Positions 1-6,367 of a DNA stretch of 9,016 nt are shown piece by piece (position 1 is the first letter of the stretch; each line of letters begins with the position of its first letter). Under the pieces are notes generated by a model. That model was not told where the DNA came from. It searched no databases and saw nothing but the letters and a program-made list of their open reading frames with translations. This DNA comes from Nitriliruptoraceae bacterium (lineage in GTDB: Bacteria; Actinomycetota; Nitriliruptoria; Nitriliruptorales; Nitriliruptoraceae), in NCBI GenBank assembly GCA_007134165.1, contig SLLJ01000165.1, positions 1 to 9,016 on the forward strand, read 5' to 3'. Both the position numbers and the translations under genes were made by a program.

Positions 1-1040
1 CCCTGGTCGACGATCGCGGGCACGTTGGCCAGCGTCTCGACGTTGTTGATCATGGTCGGCTGGCCCCACAGCCCGCGCTCGGTCGGGTAGGGCGGGCGCA
101 GCTCGGGGTTGCCGCGGCGGCCCTCGATGGAGGCCATCAGCGCGGTCTCCTCGCCGCACACGAAGGCCCCGGCACCGACCCGAACCTCGACGTCGAAGCT
201 GAAGTCCGAACCGAGCACGCTGCGTCCGAGCAGCTTGGCACGCTTGGCCGCACGGATCGCGCGCTCGAGGCGTTCGATCGCCAGCGGGTACTCGGCACGC
301 ACGTAGAGGTAGCCGAGGCTGGCCCCGGTCGCGTAGGCCGCCAGCGCCATGCCCTCCAGCACCCGGTGGGGGTCGGAGTCCATGATCGTGCGGTCCATGA
401 ACGCCCCCGGATCGCCCTCGTCGCCGTTGGCCACCACGTACTTCTCGTCACCCGGGGCGTCGTGCAGCAGCTTCCACTTGCGGGCGGTTGGATAACCGGC
501 CCCGCCGCGACCGCGCAGGCCGGCGGCGTCGATCTCCTCGATCACGTTCTCGGGCGACAGCGTGCGCAACGCCTTGGACAGCGCGCGGTAACCGCCGGCC
601 GCGACGTAGTCCTCGAGCCGCTCGGGGTCGATCGTTCCGGCGTAGGCGAGCACGACCCGGTGCTGCTTGAGGTAGAAGGGCAGGTCTTCGGGGGTGATGC
701 GCGCACCGCTGGAAGGTTCGCCGCCGAGCAAGTGCTCACGCGCGATGGCTCGGGCCGCTTCCTCGTCGACCTGCTCGTAGTGGGTGGTGGTCGGCCCCCG
801 GGACTCGACGCGCACCAGCGGCCCACGGCTGCACAGTCCCGGACAGCCGGTCGGCACGACCTGCACGTCATGGCCGTGGTCGGCCTGCTCGAGTTCGGAC
901 TCGAGGGTCGAGCGCACGGTCGCGGCCCCGGCCGACAGGCAGGCGGTGGAACTGCAGACCAACGCCCGGTGGGTGTAGCGGCTGCGGGCCTCGAGTTCGA
1001 CGGCGGCGATGTCATCGAGGTCGATGATGTTGCGGGCCAT
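1..1040 (-). CDS. NuoF/HoxF-type NADH-binding flavoprotein subunit with N-terminal [2Fe-2S] domain (partial)
   Basis: Oxidises or reduces NAD(H) through FMN and passes electrons to Fe-S centres of a soluble multisubunit dehydrogenase. I translated this edge-truncated frame by hand: 346 complete codons are present, and the C-terminus, including the expected 4Fe-4S ligand cysteines, lies beyond the left edge. Residues 26-75 form a thioredoxin-like ferredoxin domain with C29/C34 (CSSTAC) and C66/C70 (CPGLC). The NuoF core follows: GLRGRGGAGYPTARKW at 174-189 (NADH site), NGDEGDPGAF at 205-214 (FMN site), VGAGAFVCGEETAL at 288-301, and GQPTMINNVETLAN at 326-339. The start ATG at 1040 shares one base with the upstream stop (TGATG), so translation is probably coupled. 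Plain complex I NuoF lacks the N-terminal domain. That domain is known in HoxF, FdsB-type formate dehydrogenase and HydB/HndC, so I favour one of these. The exact partner cannot be decided here. Confidence 0.9.
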   Translation of the reverse strand, partial: MARNIIDLDDIAAVELEARSRYTHRALVCSSTACLSAGAATVRSTLESELEQADHGHDVQVVPTGCPGLCSRGPLVRVESRGPTTTHYEQVDEEAARAIAREHLLGGEPSSGARITPEDLPFYLKQHRVVLAYAGTIDPERLEDYVAAGGYRALSKALRTLSPENVIEEIDAAGLRGRGGAGYPTARKWKLLHDAPGDEKYVVANGDEGDPGAFMDRTIMDSDPHRVLEGMALAAYATGASLGYLYVRAEYPLAIERLERAIRAAKRAKLLGRSVLGSDFSFDVEVRVGAGAFVCGEETALMASIEGRRGNPELRPPYPTERGLWGQPTMINNVETLANVPAIVDQ

Positions 1041-1687
1041 CAGGCGTTCTCCCCACTCGTGCCGGCCGTGGCCAACTCGGCGTCTTGCCCGGGTTCCTCG
1101 CCGGGTTCCTGCCCGGGTGGTTCCTGCCCGGGTTCCTGCCCGGCATCCTCGCCGGCATCCGGTGCGGCCTCGAGCACGCCGGCGACCGCCGTGAGGGCGG
1201 CGTCGGCACTGAGCTCGCCACGGACCTCGCCGTCGAGCACTCCGATCGGCGCCAGACCGCAGGCGCCCAGGCACCGAGCGGTCTTGAGGCTGAAGCGCCC
1301 GTCGTCGGTGGTCCCCCCGGCCGCGATCGAGTGCTCACGCTGCAGCGCGTCGACGATCGCGTCCGCGCCCTTGACGAAGCACGCCGTGCCGGTGCACACC
1401 GTGAAGGTGTGGTCGCCGGGCTCCTCGAGGTTGAACAGGTGGTAGAAGGTCGCCACTCCGAACACCCGGCTGAGCGGCAGACGCAGCGCCCGGGCGACAT
1501 ACAGCATGACATCCTCGGACAGATAGCCGAAGATCTCCTGGGCCGCGTGCAGGATCTCGATGAGCTGGTCGGCCTCGAACCAGGAGCGCTTGAGCACCTT
1601 GTCGAGCAGCGCGAACCGCTCGTCGCCGGACGGGTGGGAGACCACCCGGTCATCGGAACGCTGGACGGGTCTGTTGGTCTGGGCCAC
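1040..1687 (-). CDS. NuoE/HoxE-type [2Fe-2S] thioredoxin-fold subunit
   Basis: Electron-transfer partner of the NADH subunit encoded just downstream. The preferred start is GTG at 1687, giving 215 aa, because GGGAGGT lies 8-9 nt upstream. The frame stays open to 1762, but the extra 25 residues look non-coding. Residues 25-95 form the helical NuoE N-domain with the family signature GVATFYHLF at 77-85. The [2Fe-2S] ligands are C98/C103 (CTGTACFVKGA) and C139/C143 (CLGAC). The GTACFVKGA form is typical of HoxE and of clostridial-type HydC/HndA subunits, and differs from complex I NuoE as I remember it. Family members are usually about 150-170 aa; the extra length is a C-terminal tail from about 176, rich in Gly, Gln, Glu and Pro and built of short repeats. 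A 122-bp gap separates the gene from the upstream ATPase, so it may have its own promoter. Confidence 0.9.
   Translation of the reverse strand: MAQTNRPVQRSDDRVVSHPSGDERFALLDKVLKRSWFEADQLIEILHAAQEIFGYLSEDVMLYVARALRLPLSRVFGVATFYHLFNLEEPGDHTFTVCTGTACFVKGADAIVDALQREHSIAAGGTTDDGRFSLKTARCLGACGLAPIGVLDGEVRGELSADAALTAVAGVLEAAPDAGEDAGQEPGQEPPGQEPGEEPGQDAELATAGTSGENA
1087..1161. repeat. Imperfect 12-bp tandem repeat inside the HoxE-type gene
   Basis: Six units of 12, 12, 15, 12, 12 and 12 bp follow the pattern GCCCGGGTTCCT on the plus strand. On the coding strand they give a Gly-Gln/Glu-Glu-Pro run (for example GQEPGQEPPGQEP) in the C-terminal tail. All unit lengths are multiples of three, so expansion or contraction would keep the reading frame. 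The last units have drifted towards Ala, Asp and Glu codons. Confidence 0.85.
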
Positions 1688-1696
1688 GACGGGCCA

Positions 1697-1702
1697 CCTC
1701 CC
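1697..1702 (-). promoter_or_regulatory. Shine-Dalgarno fixing the HoxE-type start
   Basis: The minus strand reads GGGAGG here, 9 nt before GTG 1687. No comparable site precedes the more distal in-frame start at 1762. This is why the shorter protein was chosen. Confidence 0.6.
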
Positions 1703-1809
1703 AGAACGGGTGCACCCGGATGCTGCTGGCAAATCATCGCCCCGGACAGGGGCAGAGGTCACAGTCCGGAGGGCCGGAGCGAAGGGGGGTCGTCGGGCCG
1801 GTGGCCGCC

Positions 1810-2613
1810 TCAGCCGCGGACCCGGGCTGTGAAGCGGCCGTGGCGACGGGACACCTCGACGTCGAGGTCGAAGGCCCGGGACACCGGCGCGTCGGCGAGC
1901 ACCTCGGCGACCGGACCGAGCGCCACCGGGCGCCCGCCGCGCAGCAGCAAGCCCGCGACCACACCGGTGGGTACCTCCTCGAGGTGGTGGGTGACGAGCA
2001 CGACCGTGGGAGCGTCGGGGTCGGCGAGCAAGTCGTCGAGGTCGGCCAGCAGCGACTCGCGCCCGCCGAGGTCGAGCCCGGCGAAGGGCTCGTCGAGCAG
2101 CAGCAGCTCGGGGTCGATCGCCAGCGCCCGGGCGATGCGCACCCGCTGACGCTCCCCCTGACTGAGCGTGTCGTAGCGGCGGGCCTCGAGGTGGGCGGCA
2201 CCGGTGCGCAGCAGCGCCCGGCGGGCGGCGGCCGCCACCGCCGGATCGTCCAACGCGTCCGGGCCCGGCCAGGTCACCCCCCGGGCGGCCGCGGCGACCA
2301 GCGGCAGCGCCGGGGCACGCACCCGCAGGAGCGGATCCACCGCGACCGACACGAACCCGATGCGGGGGCGCAGCGCCCGGAGGTCACCGCGTCCGAAGGT
2401 GGTGCCGAGCACCCGGGCGGTGCCCCGGGTGGGGTAGCGCTGGGTGGCGAGCACCGCCAGCAGCGTGGTCTTGCCCGAACCGTTGGGGCCGAGCACCACC
2501 AGGTGACCGCGTACGGCGAGGTCGAGATCGACGTCCGCGAGGATCGGTGCGCCACCGATGGTGACCCCGACCCCGTGCAGGACGGCCAGCGGGGCCGATC
2601 GCCCGGCGCTCAC
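1810..2613 (-). CDS. ABC transporter ATP-binding protein (stand-alone ATPase)
   Basis: A single nucleotide-binding domain of 267 aa. Walker A is GPNGSGKTT at 42-50, the ABC signature LSQGE at 150-154, Walker B LLLLDEP with Asp174 and catalytic Glu175, the D-loop AGLD at 178-181, and the H-loop His within THH at 208-210. The usual Q-loop glutamine after the first beta strands is not obvious: IGFVSVAVDP at 85-94 has Val or Ala where IGYVSQ-like sequences carry Gln. This resembles the YlmA/ModF-like ATPases as I remember them. The start is GTG at 2613, overlapping the upstream deiminase stop as GTGA, with no clear Shine-Dalgarno; coupled translation is likely. No membrane permease is encoded on either side, so the protein may pair with a distant permease or act in the cytoplasm. 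The substrate is unknown. Confidence 0.9.
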   Translation of the reverse strand: MSAGRSAPLAVLHGVGVTIGGAPILADVDLDLAVRGHLVVLGPNGSGKTTLLAVLATQRYPTRGTARVLGTTFGRGDLRALRPRIGFVSVAVDPLLRVRAPALPLVAAAARGVTWPGPDALDDPAVAAAARRALLRTGAAHLEARRYDTLSQGERQRVRIARALAIDPELLLLDEPFAGLDLGGRESLLADLDDLLADPDAPTVVLVTHHLEEVPTGVVAGLLLRGGRPVALGPVAEVLADAPVSRAFDLDVEVSRRHGRFTARVRG

Positions 2614-3827
2614 GGCAGCGGGTCACGCAGCACCGGGCAGCTCATGCAGCGCGGGCCGCCCCGCCCTCGCGGCAGTTCGTAGGAGGGCATCGTGTGCACG
2701 GTGATGCCGGCCCGCTCGAGGATCTCGTTGGTGGCCACGTTACGGGCGTAGGCCACGACCTCGCCGGGACCGATCGCCAGGGTGTTGTTGGCGTCATTCC
2801 ACTGCTCACGTTCGGCGCGGATCGAACCCAGCGCCGGCTCGATCGCCCGGGCGTGGTCGAGTCCTGCCGCCCACGCCAGACCCTGCATCAACCCGGTCGC
2901 CTGCGTGACATGGACGCCGTCGCCCGCCGGGGTGACTTCGAAGCAGCGCAGGGCCGCGGTCATCTTCGGGTAGGTGATGAACGCGTCCACGTCGACCTGG
3001 GTGAGGATGGTGTCGAGGTGCATCGCGGCACGGACCTTGGGCAGGTCCACCGCCAACACCCGGTCCACGACCCCGGCGGCGAACAGCCGGGTGGCCAACT
3101 GCTCCACGCCCGCGACGGTGGTCCGCTCCGAGATTCCGACCGCCACCCCACGCTCGCCGACCACCAGCAGGTCCCCACCCTCGAAGGTCGCCGGGTAGCC
3201 GTCGGAGGAGCGGTCCCCGAACCAGATCGGCGCGTCCCGGAACCTCGGGTGCTGGTGGTAGACGGTGCCGAGCAGGTCGGTCTCACGCCGGCGGACCATC
3301 CGGTTCATCGGGGAGAGCACCAGCCCCTCCCCGACCCACGCCGAGGCGTCGCGCATGAACACCAGGTTGGGCAGCGGCGCGAGCACCAGGTCGGTGCGCG
3401 CGGAGGCGGCGACCACCAGACCGTCGAGCGGTGCGACCTCCTCGAGGGTGACCCCGGCGATGAGCTGGTCGGCGAGCTTGCGCGGCGGCAGGTCGAGCAG
3501 CAGCGAGCGGACCCGGTCAACGGCCTGCGGACCGCAGGTCGAGCCGGTGACGTGCAGGTTGACGACCGCCCGGGCCACCGCCTGATCGGCGACGACCTCG
3601 GCGAGTAGTTCCTCGAGGTAGAGCACCTCGACACCGGCGCTGCGCAGGACCTCGGCGAACGCGTCGTGCTCGGCCTGCGCCTCCTCCACCCACAGCAGCT
3701 CGTCGAACAGCAGCTCGTCCATGGTGGTGGGCGTGACCCGACGCAACTCCTCACCGGGACGGTGCAGCAGCACCGTGCGCAGACGTCCTACCTCCGAGCG
3801 GATCGAGTTCGCGGGTGGCAGGCTCAC
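2610..3827 (-). CDS. arcA: Arginine deiminase
   Basis: Hydrolyses L-arginine to L-citrulline and ammonia in the cytoplasm, the first step of the deiminase pathway. Starting at GTG 3827 it is 405 aa, the usual family length; the frame is open for about 450 bp upstream, but that stretch is antisense to the divergent oxidoreductase and is not part of the protein. GGAGAGAG lies 6 nt before the GTG. Motifs: SEVGRLRTVLLHRPG at 11-25, PLPNLVFMRD at 151-160 with Asp160, FEGGDLL at 215-221 with Glu216, AMHLDTILTQVD at 268-279 with the catalytic-type His270 and Asp272, and GRGGPRCMSCP at 388-398 with the nucleophile Cys394. All key residues are present. No carbamoyltransferase, carbamate kinase or arginine/ornithine antiporter gene is adjacent, so citrulline must be handled by genes elsewhere. 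The gene is followed immediately by the overlapping ABC ATPase. Confidence 0.95.
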   Translation of the reverse strand: MSLPPANSIRSEVGRLRTVLLHRPGEELRRVTPTTMDELLFDELLWVEEAQAEHDAFAEVLRSAGVEVLYLEELLAEVVADQAVARAVVNLHVTGSTCGPQAVDRVRSLLLDLPPRKLADQLIAGVTLEEVAPLDGLVVAASARTDLVLAPLPNLVFMRDASAWVGEGLVLSPMNRMVRRRETDLLGTVYHQHPRFRDAPIWFGDRSSDGYPATFEGGDLLVVGERGVAVGISERTTVAGVEQLATRLFAAGVVDRVLAVDLPKVRAAMHLDTILTQVDVDAFITYPKMTAALRCFEVTPAGDGVHVTQATGLMQGLAWAAGLDHARAIEPALGSIRAEREQWNDANNTLAIGPGEVVAYARNVATNEILERAGITVHTMPSYELPRGRGGPRCMSCPVLRDPLP

Positions 3828-3915
3828 AGCAGGCTCTCTCCGGGGCGGTGTCCGGAGGGACGCTACTACGCAGGGTCCGCCGGTGGTCGCGGGCCGAGGT
3901 CGAGAGGACGACACG
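3828..3915. promoter_or_regulatory. Divergent promoter spacer between arcA and the LLM oxidoreductase
   Basis: This 88-bp spacer must contain the start signals of both divergent genes. A TACTAC hexamer at 3864-3869 could serve as a plus-strand -10 element about 46 nt before the ATG. I see no convincing -35 element for either direction. Confidence 0.35.
3834..3857 (-). promoter_or_regulatory. Stem-loop overlapping the arcA ribosome binding site
   Basis: On the minus strand CTCCGG (3857-3852), an 8-nt loop and CCGGAG (3843-3838) form a perfect 6-bp stem. Its 3' arm contains the GGAG of the arcA Shine-Dalgarno. The same inverted repeat could instead be a protein operator in the 88-bp divergent spacer. 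Its function is inferred only. Confidence 0.3.
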
Positions 3916-4833
3916 ATGACGATCGACGGTTCGGTCCCGGTCGCGGTGATGCTGCCGGCCGGCGCGGGCGCGGAGGAGGTGGTGCAGCTCGCCCGGGCGG
4001 CAGCCGACGCTGGGGTCCGGGAGTTGTGGGTGGCCGAGGATCTGGGCTTGCACGGCGGGATCGCGCTCACCGCGCACCTGCTGGCAACCCTGCCCGAGGT
4101 CGCGGTGGGGCTGGCGATCGCTCCGGCGGCGGCCCGGCACCCCGCCTTCCTGGCGATGCAGGCCGCGACGATGGGTGCACTGCACCCGGGTCGGCTGCGG
4201 CTGGGCATCGGACACGGCATGCCCGCCTGGATGCAGCAGCTGGGGCTGTGGTCGCTGGCACCGGTCGCGCGGCTCGAGGCCACCCTGGAGGCGGTCGCCC
4301 GGCTGCTCGCCGGCGAACGCGTCGACCTCGACCGAGGTGAGGTCCTGATCGACGACCTGGCGCTGAGCAGCGCCCCCGTCGACGTCCCGCTGTACGCGGG
4401 GGTGCGCGGGCCCCGCTCGCTCGCGGCCTGCGCCCCCCACGTGGCGGGGGTCGTGCTGGCCGGGTGGTCGGGACCGGACTACACGCGCTGGGCGCGGGAG
4501 GTGGTCACCGACGCGGCCGGTGCGCCGCGCCGAGTGGTGAGCTCGGCCCGGCTGGCCTACGACCCCCGCGACCCCGACGGGGCGTTGGCACGGCTGCGCG
4601 TGCAGTTCGACCGCGACCGGGCCGGCGACGCGCTCGCCCAGCAGCTCGCACCCGTCGAACGCGGCCCCGACGACCGGGCGTCGGCCACCGAGGTGGGCAT
4701 CGCCGGAGGCAGCGCCGCGCTCGCCGACGGCATCGCGCGCTGGCAGGCGGGTGGTGCCGACACCGTGCTGCTCGACCCGCTCGGGCCCGGGGACCTGCGC
4801 CGGCTACTCGTCGACGGGATCCCGACGGGCTGA
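3916..4833 (+). CDS. LLM-class (luciferase-like) flavin/F420-dependent oxidoreductase
   Basis: A predicted TIM-barrel oxidoreductase of the bacterial luciferase superfamily, using FMN or, as is common in actinobacteria, coenzyme F420. The start ATG 3916 gives 305 aa and has GAGAGGA 7 nt upstream; the frame is open further upstream, but that part is antisense to arcA. Family features: the beta-strand segment GVRELWVAEDL at 33-43, the conserved block HPAFLAMQAATMGALHPGRL at 75-94 followed by RLGIGHG at 95-101, a central PVDVPLYAGVRGPRSL at 154-169 (strand plus phosphate-binding region), and the C-terminal GGADTVLLDPLG at 279-290. It is somewhat shorter than many F420-dependent members (about 330-350 aa). 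The substrate cannot be predicted. It converges on the NYN gene with only 9 bp between stop codons, so the two transcripts probably overlap at their 3' ends. Confidence 0.88.
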   Translation: MTIDGSVPVAVMLPAGAGAEEVVQLARAAADAGVRELWVAEDLGLHGGIALTAHLLATLPEVAVGLAIAPAAARHPAFLAMQAATMGALHPGRLRLGIGHGMPAWMQQLGLWSLAPVARLEATLEAVARLLAGERVDLDRGEVLIDDLALSSAPVDVPLYAGVRGPRSLAACAPHVAGVVLAGWSGPDYTRWAREVVTDAAGAPRRVVSSARLAYDPRDPDGALARLRVQFDRDRAGDALAQQLAPVERGPDDRASATEVGIAGGSAALADGIARWQAGGADTVLLDPLGPGDLRRLLVDGIPTG

Positions 4834-4842
4834 GCGGGGCGT

Positions 4843-5442
4843 TCAGTTCGGAGCGCGCAACCCGCTGATGCCCCCGAGCCGACCCATCGGCTCGAACCAC
4901 TGCCCGGTCTCCGGCAGCCGGTCCAGGGTGATGCGGGGCAGCGGCTCACTGAACAGCCCGGTGATCGACTCGAGGTCGACGAACCGCAGCTCGGGCAGGA
5001 CCGACAGCCCGCCGGCGTACTCCGCGAACCCGAGGACCGTGACCTCGACCCGGTCGAGGACGAGTTCGCGCAGCGGGGCGGTGAAAGCCTTGGCGTCGTT
5101 GGATGCGACGTACACCGCGGTGAGGTCGCCGGCGCGCTGCCGGGCCTGCAGGTGGGCGATCATGTCGTCGTCGACGTCCGAGTCGCCGACCTTGGGCTTG
5201 GCGAACACGCGGAAGCCCTGCTCGAGAAGCCACAACACCCAGCCGCGGAGGGGCCCGGCGACGTGCGCGGCGACGTTGATGAACACCGCCGCCTCGACGT
5301 CCTCGTCCCCGGCCTGCTCCACCAGCCACCGGCCGAGCACCGCCAGGTCGGGGCGCTCCTTGGAGGTCGGCCGTCCGTCGATGATGTTGGCCAGCGTCAT
5401 GTCGATGTTGGGCGCGTCCCAGACCAGCAGGTGGCGTCCCAC
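4843..5442 (-). CDS. NYN-domain (PIN-like) putative ribonuclease
   Basis: A predicted Mg-dependent RNase-fold protein of the NYN/PIN-like superfamily, 199 aa from GTG 5442. GGAAGG lies 8 nt before this start and the domain begins at once. The longer open frame to 5619 runs through minisatellite DNA and is unlikely to be translated. Visible features: LLVWDAPNID at 5-14 with Asp9, the first acidic residue; AAVFINV at 51-57; FAKPKVGDSDVDDDMIAHL at 80-98, an acidic cluster where Asp89 and Asp91-93 match the second catalytic position; and VYVASNDAKAF at 110-120 with S114-N115-D116 as the third. LPELRFVDLESI at 149-160 closes the core. About 40 C-terminal residues (QWFEPMGRLGG at 181-191) are not assigned to a known domain. 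RNase activity is inferred from the acidic triad. It is divergent from the methyltransferase gene. Confidence 0.85.
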   Translation of the reverse strand: MGRHLLVWDAPNIDMTLANIIDGRPTSKERPDLAVLGRWLVEQAGDEDVEAAVFINVAAHVAGPLRGWVLWLLEQGFRVFAKPKVGDSDVDDDMIAHLQARQRAGDLTAVYVASNDAKAFTAPLRELVLDRVEVTVLGFAEYAGGLSVLPELRFVDLESITGLFSEPLPRITLDRLPETGQWFEPMGRLGGISGLRAPN

Positions 5443-5450
5443 GGTGGCGA

Positions 5451-5456
5451 CCTTCC
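5451..5456 (-). promoter_or_regulatory. Shine-Dalgarno fixing the NYN start
   Basis: GGAAGG on the minus strand lies 8 nt before GTG 5442. It supports the short form that begins directly at the NYN core rather than an extension through the repeats. Confidence 0.55.
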
Positions 5457-5477
5457 GTGCGCGGGCAGCGATGGGAC

Positions 5478-5490
5478 CCCTACCGTAGGG
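5478..5490. promoter_or_regulatory. Perfect 13-bp palindrome, candidate operator or -10 region
   Basis: CCCTAC, one central base, then GTAGGG, 36 bp upstream of the NYN start. It contains TACCGT on the plus strand and TACGGT on the minus strand, either of which could act as a -10 hexamer. No matching -35 was found, so it could equally be a repressor site. Confidence 0.3.
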
Positions 5491-5494
5491 CAGC

Positions 5495-5589
5495 GCAGCC
5501 CCCGCCCGACGCAGCCCTCCCGATCCGCACGCAGCCCTCCCGATCCGCACGCAGCCCTCCCGATCCGCACGCAGCCCCCCGATCCGCAC
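5495..5589. repeat. 20-bp minisatellite between divergent genes
   Basis: Three perfect copies of GCAGCCCTCCCGATCCGCAC at 5511-5530, 5531-5550 and 5551-5570 are followed by a 19-bp copy at 5571-5589 lacking one base. A degenerate 16-bp copy precedes them at 5495-5510. The array occupies most of the 175-bp spacer between the NYN gene and the methyltransferase gene. On the minus strand each unit contains GGGAGGG followed five to six bases later by GTG. Because 20 is not a multiple of three, copy-number change would shift any frame read through it. Confidence 0.95.
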
Positions 5590-5617
5590 GCGGCGTCCCA
5601 GTTCCCACGGAGCCCCC

Positions 5618-6298
5618 ATGCCCTCCCTGCCCCCCCTGCTGCCCCGTGAGGTCGACGGCTACCTCGTCGAGTTGGTCAAGGCGCAGTTCGCCGACCAGGT
5701 CCTCACCGAGATGGAGATCCGGGCCGATCAGTACGGCTTCCCGATCGTGGGCCGGGCGGTGGGCCGGTTCCTGGAGTTGCAGGCCCGGGCGATCGGCGCC
5801 AAGCGGGTGGTGGAGCTGGGCAGCGGGTTCGGCTACTCGGCCTACTTCTTCGCCGGCGCGGTCGGCGACGACGGCGAGGTGGTGTGCACCGACACCGACC
5901 CCGACAACGCCCGGCTTGCCGAGGCCTACCTGCGCCGGGCCGGGCGCTGGGCCCCGGTGCGCTACCACGTCGGCGACGCGCTGGAGGGGCTGGCCGACGT
6001 CGGGGGCGAACTCGACGTCGTCTACTGCGACATCGACAAGGACGGCTACCCCGACGCGTGGGCCGCCGCAGCCGACCGGCTGCGCGTGGGGGGCCTGTTC
6101 CTGTGCGACAACGTGCTGTGGGATGGCCGGGTCGCCGGGCTCGTGCCCGAGGGCGAACCCCCCGAGCGTGCTGCCGCGCGCGCCGCGGTGACCGACGACA
6201 TCGTGGCGATGAGCCGCGAGATCGCCTCCGACCCCCGCTACATCAGCTCGGTGGCTCCGATCCGCGACGGCGTACTGGTCGCGCTGCGGGTGGCCTGA
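5618..6298 (+). CDS. SAM-dependent O-methyltransferase (caffeoyl-CoA/COMT-like, class I)
   Basis: Predicted to transfer a methyl group from S-adenosylmethionine to a hydroxyl of a small, possibly catechol-like, substrate; the protein is 226 aa, normal for the family. ATG 5618 follows GGAG by 5 nt. The N-terminal helices contain MEIRADQYGFPIVGRAVGRF at 32-51, the substrate/cap region. SAM motif I is VELGSGFGYSA at 65-75, with acidic TDTDPDNA at 91-98 for the ribose. YCDIDKDGYPD at 136-146 and GGLFLCDNVLWDGRV at 158-172 carry the metal-binding Asp/Asn pair (Asp164, Asn165) expected of divalent-cation-dependent members. The final DGVLVALRVA is the usual C-terminal strand. The substrate is unknown. 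The last four codons and the stop form the first unit of an 18-bp tandem repeat. Confidence 0.92.
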   Translation: MPSLPPLLPREVDGYLVELVKAQFADQVLTEMEIRADQYGFPIVGRAVGRFLELQARAIGAKRVVELGSGFGYSAYFFAGAVGDDGEVVCTDTDPDNARLAEAYLRRAGRWAPVRYHVGDALEGLADVGGELDVVYCDIDKDGYPDAWAAAADRLRVGGLFLCDNVLWDGRVAGLVPEGEPPERAAARAAVTDDIVAMSREIASDPRYISSVAPIRDGVLVALRVA

Positions 6299-6354
6299 GG
6301 GCTGCGGGTGACCTGAGGGCTGCTGGAGACCTGAGGGCTGCGGGTGACCTGAGC
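6283..6354. repeat. 18-bp tandem repeat that includes the methyltransferase stop codon
   Basis: Four units of 18 bp: 6283-6300, 6301-6318, 6319-6336 and 6337-6354, consensus GCTGCGGGTGACCTGAGG. The first unit is the last codons plus TGA of the methyltransferase gene; the third unit differs at four positions or fewer. Since 18 bp is six codons, every unit places TGA in the same frame, giving four stacked in-frame stops. The array fills most of the gap to the convergent operon, whose stop is at 6368-6370. Confidence 0.93.
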
Positions 6355-6367
6355 ACAACGAGCGATC

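Noticed and set aside
366..1445. Long plus-strand open frame of 359 codons.
   Set aside because: It is the antisense shadow of the two redox subunit genes, whose Fe-S and NADH/FMN motifs on the minus strand are unambiguous. Long shadow frames are expected at this GC content.
3821..3835. CTGCTGTGAG at the arcA start matching the 14-bp leader repeat junction.
   Set aside because: Ten shared bases around a GTG start are easily explained by chance and common start context. No second copy or tandem structure is present at arcA.
3721..3915. Upstream extension of the LLM oxidoreductase to an ATG at 3721.
   Set aside because: It would overlap arcA in antisense and add 65 low-complexity residues. 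The ATG at 3916 has a good Shine-Dalgarno and the family N-terminus follows it.
3828..4283. N-terminal extension of arginine deiminase to 4283.
   Set aside because: The extra 150 residues are antisense to the oxidoreductase gene. Starting at GTG 3827 the protein has the family's normal length and an adjacent Shine-Dalgarno.
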